Below the pieces are notes generated by a model. It searched no databases. It was not told the DNA's origin and saw only the letters and a program-made list of their open reading frames with translations. A stretch of DNA of 64,000 nucleotides, from positions 85,871 through 149,870 of the forward strand of contig JAGGUN010000028.1 of NCBI GenBank assembly GCA_021158465.1. Reading direction: 5' to 3'. The DNA is from a bacterium (lineage in GTDB: Bacteria; UBP14; UBA6098; 4484-93). The position numbers and the translations under genes are program-made. Within the stretch, counting starts at the first letter, position 1; the number at the start of each line of letters is the position of its first letter. Shown piece after piece: positions 62,581 through 64,000 of the stretch.

Positions 62581-63579
62581 ATGGATCCGCTTTTCATATC
62601 GGCGATTGTGCTGCTGGGGGTTATGGGTTTTGTCTTCGGTGCAATAATTGCCGTCGTTGCGCGCAGGTTTGCCGTGAAGACAGACCCGAGGGTCAAACAT
62701 ATTATGGATGCTCTTCCCGGTGCCAACTGTGGAGCCTGCGGATATCCCGGTTGCTTGGGGCTTGCCGAGGCGATAGCGAAGGGTGAGGCACCTGTGGACG
62801 CCTGTATCCCCGGTGGAAAGGAAGTGGCAGATAAAATAGCCGAGATTATGGGGACGGAGGCGAGTGAGCGCATTCGTATGGTTGCTGTTGCAAAATGCTC
62901 TGGTGGATGTGAGAACGCTTACGACAAAATGGAATACCACGGTGAGATGGATTGCAGAATAGCGTATCTTACCTCCGGTGGTCCTAAGAGTTGTCAGTAT
63001 GGATGTCTTGGTTTTGGAACCTGTGCAGAGGAGTGCCCGTTCGGTGCGATAACTATGGTCGACGGATTGCCTGTGGTCGATGATGAGACCTGCACAGGCT
63101 GCGGCGTATGCGTCAATGTTTGTCCCGTCGGTGTTATGGAGCTTATACCTTACAACAGCAAGGTTTATGTTGCTTGCAACAGTAGAGACAAGGGAGTCGC
63201 GGTAAGGAAGTTCTGCAAAACAGGCTGCATCGCCTGCCGACTCTGCGAGAAGTCATGCCCGTATGATGCGATTCATATAACAGATAATCTTGCGAAGGTC
63301 GACTACTCGAGATGCACGAACTGTGGGATATGTGTGGCGAAATGCCCCACAAAATGTATCCTCGATAAGATCGAGACACGCCCAAAGGTGTATATAACAG
63401 GTGACTGCACAGGCTGCGGTGAGTGCAAGAAGGTCTGTCCGGTGAAGGCGATAACGGGTGAGGAGGGTGAGCAGCATAAGGTTGATATGGACAGATGCAT
63501 CGGCTGCGGCGAGTGCATAAAGGTGTGCCCTGCATCGGCTATAAGGATTATCGGCTCCCCGGCAGAGGTTGCATCTTGA
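62581..63579 (+). CDS. rnfB: Rnf complex subunit B, multi-cluster ferredoxin-type
   Basis: 332 residues. One N-terminal membrane helix precedes the 4Fe-4S domain (ALPGANCGACGYPGC). Six further Cys-rich motifs follow: CQYGCLGFGTCAEECP, CTGCGVCVNVCP, CIACRLCEKSCP, CTNCGICVAKCP, CTGCGECKKVCP and CIGCGECIKVCP. This matches the long, clostridial-type RnfB and not the shorter two-ferredoxin-cluster proteobacterial form. It is the likely ferredoxin-accepting subunit. GGGGGG lies just upstream of its ATG. Confidence 0.94.
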   Translation: MDPLFISAIVLLGVMGFVFGAIIAVVARRFAVKTDPRVKHIMDALPGANCGACGYPGCLGLAEAIAKGEAPVDACIPGGKEVADKIAEIMGTEASERIRMVAVAKCSGGCENAYDKMEYHGEMDCRIAYLTSGGPKSCQYGCLGFGTCAEECPFGAITMVDGLPVVDDETCTGCGVCVNVCPVGVMELIPYNSKVYVACNSRDKGVAVRKFCKTGCIACRLCEKSCPYDAIHITDNLAKVDYSRCTNCGICVAKCPTKCILDKIETRPKVYITGDCTGCGECKKVCPVKAITGEEGEQHKVDMDRCIGCGECIKVCPASAIRIIGSPAEVAS

Positions 63580-63771
63580 TATTCGAGGCATCGCTTCGGT
63601 GAAATGCAAAAAGGGAAGACCAAAGAGAGCGAATAGCAACTGGCAGGTAACTCTGCATTTCCCTGACACTGCTTCCACCAAAAAAGTTGACGAACGCTGT
63701 AATACTGTTTATATTGCAAAAGTAGAGAACATATTTTTATCTGAGACTGAAAACCCTTAGGAGGTGTCAAA
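63580..63771. other. rnfB-tail-fibre-like intergenic region
   Basis: 192 bp. GAAATGCA (63601-63608) and TGCATTTC (63654-63661) form a long-range 8-bp inverted repeat. No convincing terminator is seen after rnfB. The region ends with the promoter and hairpin of the next gene. Confidence 0.5.
63687..63715 (+). promoter_or_regulatory. Promoter of the tail-fibre-like gene
   Basis: TTGACG (63687-63692), 17 bp, TATATT (63710-63715). Initiation near 63722 gives a leader of about 50 bases. Confidence 0.7.
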
Positions 63772-63788
63772 ATGTTCAAGGGGTTTTC
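63749..63788 (+). promoter_or_regulatory. Hairpin enclosing ribosome-binding site and start codon
   Basis: GAAAACCC (63749-63756) pairs with GGGTTTTC (63781-63788), 8 bp perfect, extended by TT/AA after a one-base bulge. The loop holds AGGAGG (63759-63764) and the ATG (63772-63774). It could control or expose the start of translation. Confidence 0.55.
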
Positions 63789-64000
63789 TGTTTGTGTGGC
63801 TTTGCTTCTGCTTTTTGCAGGAGCGCTTTTCTCTGAGGAGGGAGCGATTCTTTCTTCCTCGGTAGATACTACCGATTCGGCATCTATCCGCAGTCCGGAG
63901 ACGGTTGGTCTGACAATAGGCAAAGCCGGAGAGGATGTTAACTTCGCAGCCGACCATGTCGGCATCGGGACGACAAGCCCAGGGGCAAAGCTGGATGTTG
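63772..64000 (+). CDS. Secreted tail-fibre/adhesin-like protein, N-terminal fragment
   Basis: 76 codons before the window edge. A Sec signal (ALLLLFAGALFS) is followed by a Ser/Thr/Asp-rich stretch and the motif VGIGTTSPGAKLDV, a hallmark of tail-fibre-like and surface repeats often followed by a peptidase_S74 chaperone. Excellent AGGAGG 7 bases upstream of the ATG. The full-length domain structure is outside the window. Likely an exported surface protein. Confidence 0.75.
   Translation, partial: MFKGFSVCVALLLLFAGALFSEEGAILSSSVDTTDSASIRSPETVGLTIGKAGEDVNFAADHVGIGTTSPGAKLDV

Noticed and set aside
1..64000. tRNA, rRNA, CRISPR or IS elements
   Set aside because: No cloverleaf-like GGTTCRANTCC arms, rRNA segments, regularly spaced repeats or transposase motifs were seen by eye; a covariance-model scan would be needed to exclude small RNAs.

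Overview
The window looks like a chromosomal segment around the replication origin of a Gram-negative (diderm) bacterium, probably from an uncultivated FCB-type candidate lineage such as WOR-3, TA06 or Cloacimonadota. This placement is inferred from gene content, not from a search. The signs are an LptE-like lipoprotein, LolD, outer-membrane beta-barrel candidates, a gingipain-family (C25) protein and a beta-propeller protein ending in 'YPNPFNP'-type sorting domains. An archaeal-type phosphoglycerate mutase, Bacteroidetes-type IleRS, McsA/McsB and an Rnf complex fit the same picture. Protein-coding density is very high. I saw no tRNA, rRNA, CRISPR array or insertion sequence.

Left arm (1-28.7 kb). 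A hutI-lptE-hutH cluster is cut by the left edge. It is divergent from a small secreted protein and a TolB-like propeller lipoprotein. Next are ruvB, a 1353-aa C25 peptidase-like exoprotein, a lipoprotein, an isolated atpC and a polyprenyl-phosphate sugar transferase. From 27.05 kb down to 13.65 kb runs a near-continuous minus-strand series: dnaN, recF, a DUF1844 gene, two glycosyltransferases, a helix-hairpin-helix/barrel protein, a DUF4139 gene, a TPR lipoprotein, a propeller, a LytR_C protein, rsfS, argS and another TPR lipoprotein.

Origin (27.05-29.04 kb). dnaA is flanked by two non-coding stretches of about 300 bp. The upstream one holds three tandem DnaA-box-like 9-mers and AT-rich DNA. 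The downstream one holds two TTATGCAC-type boxes. The plus strand changes from C-rich on the left to more G-rich on the right in the lines I sampled, so I infer a bipartite oriC.

Right arm (29-64 kb). A lon/nucleotidyltransferase/histidine-kinase operon comes first, then ppx-vanZ-uvrA, an M23 peptidase and gmhB-like/apgM. mnmG-rsmG follows, with a parS-like site at the gene junction. Two long minus-strand housekeeping operons come next: ileS-dksA/traR-ftsH-cdaA-obg-dprA-hpr-pgsA and lolD-mcsA-mcsB-tilS. After those come a beta-CASP nuclease, a secreted BNR/YCF48-type protein with a small upstream ORF, rnfE-rnfA-rnfB, and the 5' end of a tail-fibre-like secreted protein.

Expression signals are unusually readable. 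Thirteen candidate sigma70-type promoters can be drawn, many with a TATATT -10. Several genes (uvrA, mnmG, lolD) have the -10 box so close to the ATG that their mRNAs should be leaderless. All six convergent gene pairs end within 9 bp of each other or overlap, leaving no room for intergenic terminators. I found no unmistakably new multi-gene system. The best leads are the parS-like and origin architecture, the C25 protein with Gln at the catalytic-His position, an ArgRS without a HIGH motif, the partial rnfEAB locus, and a hairpin enclosing the ribosome-binding site and start codon of the last gene.
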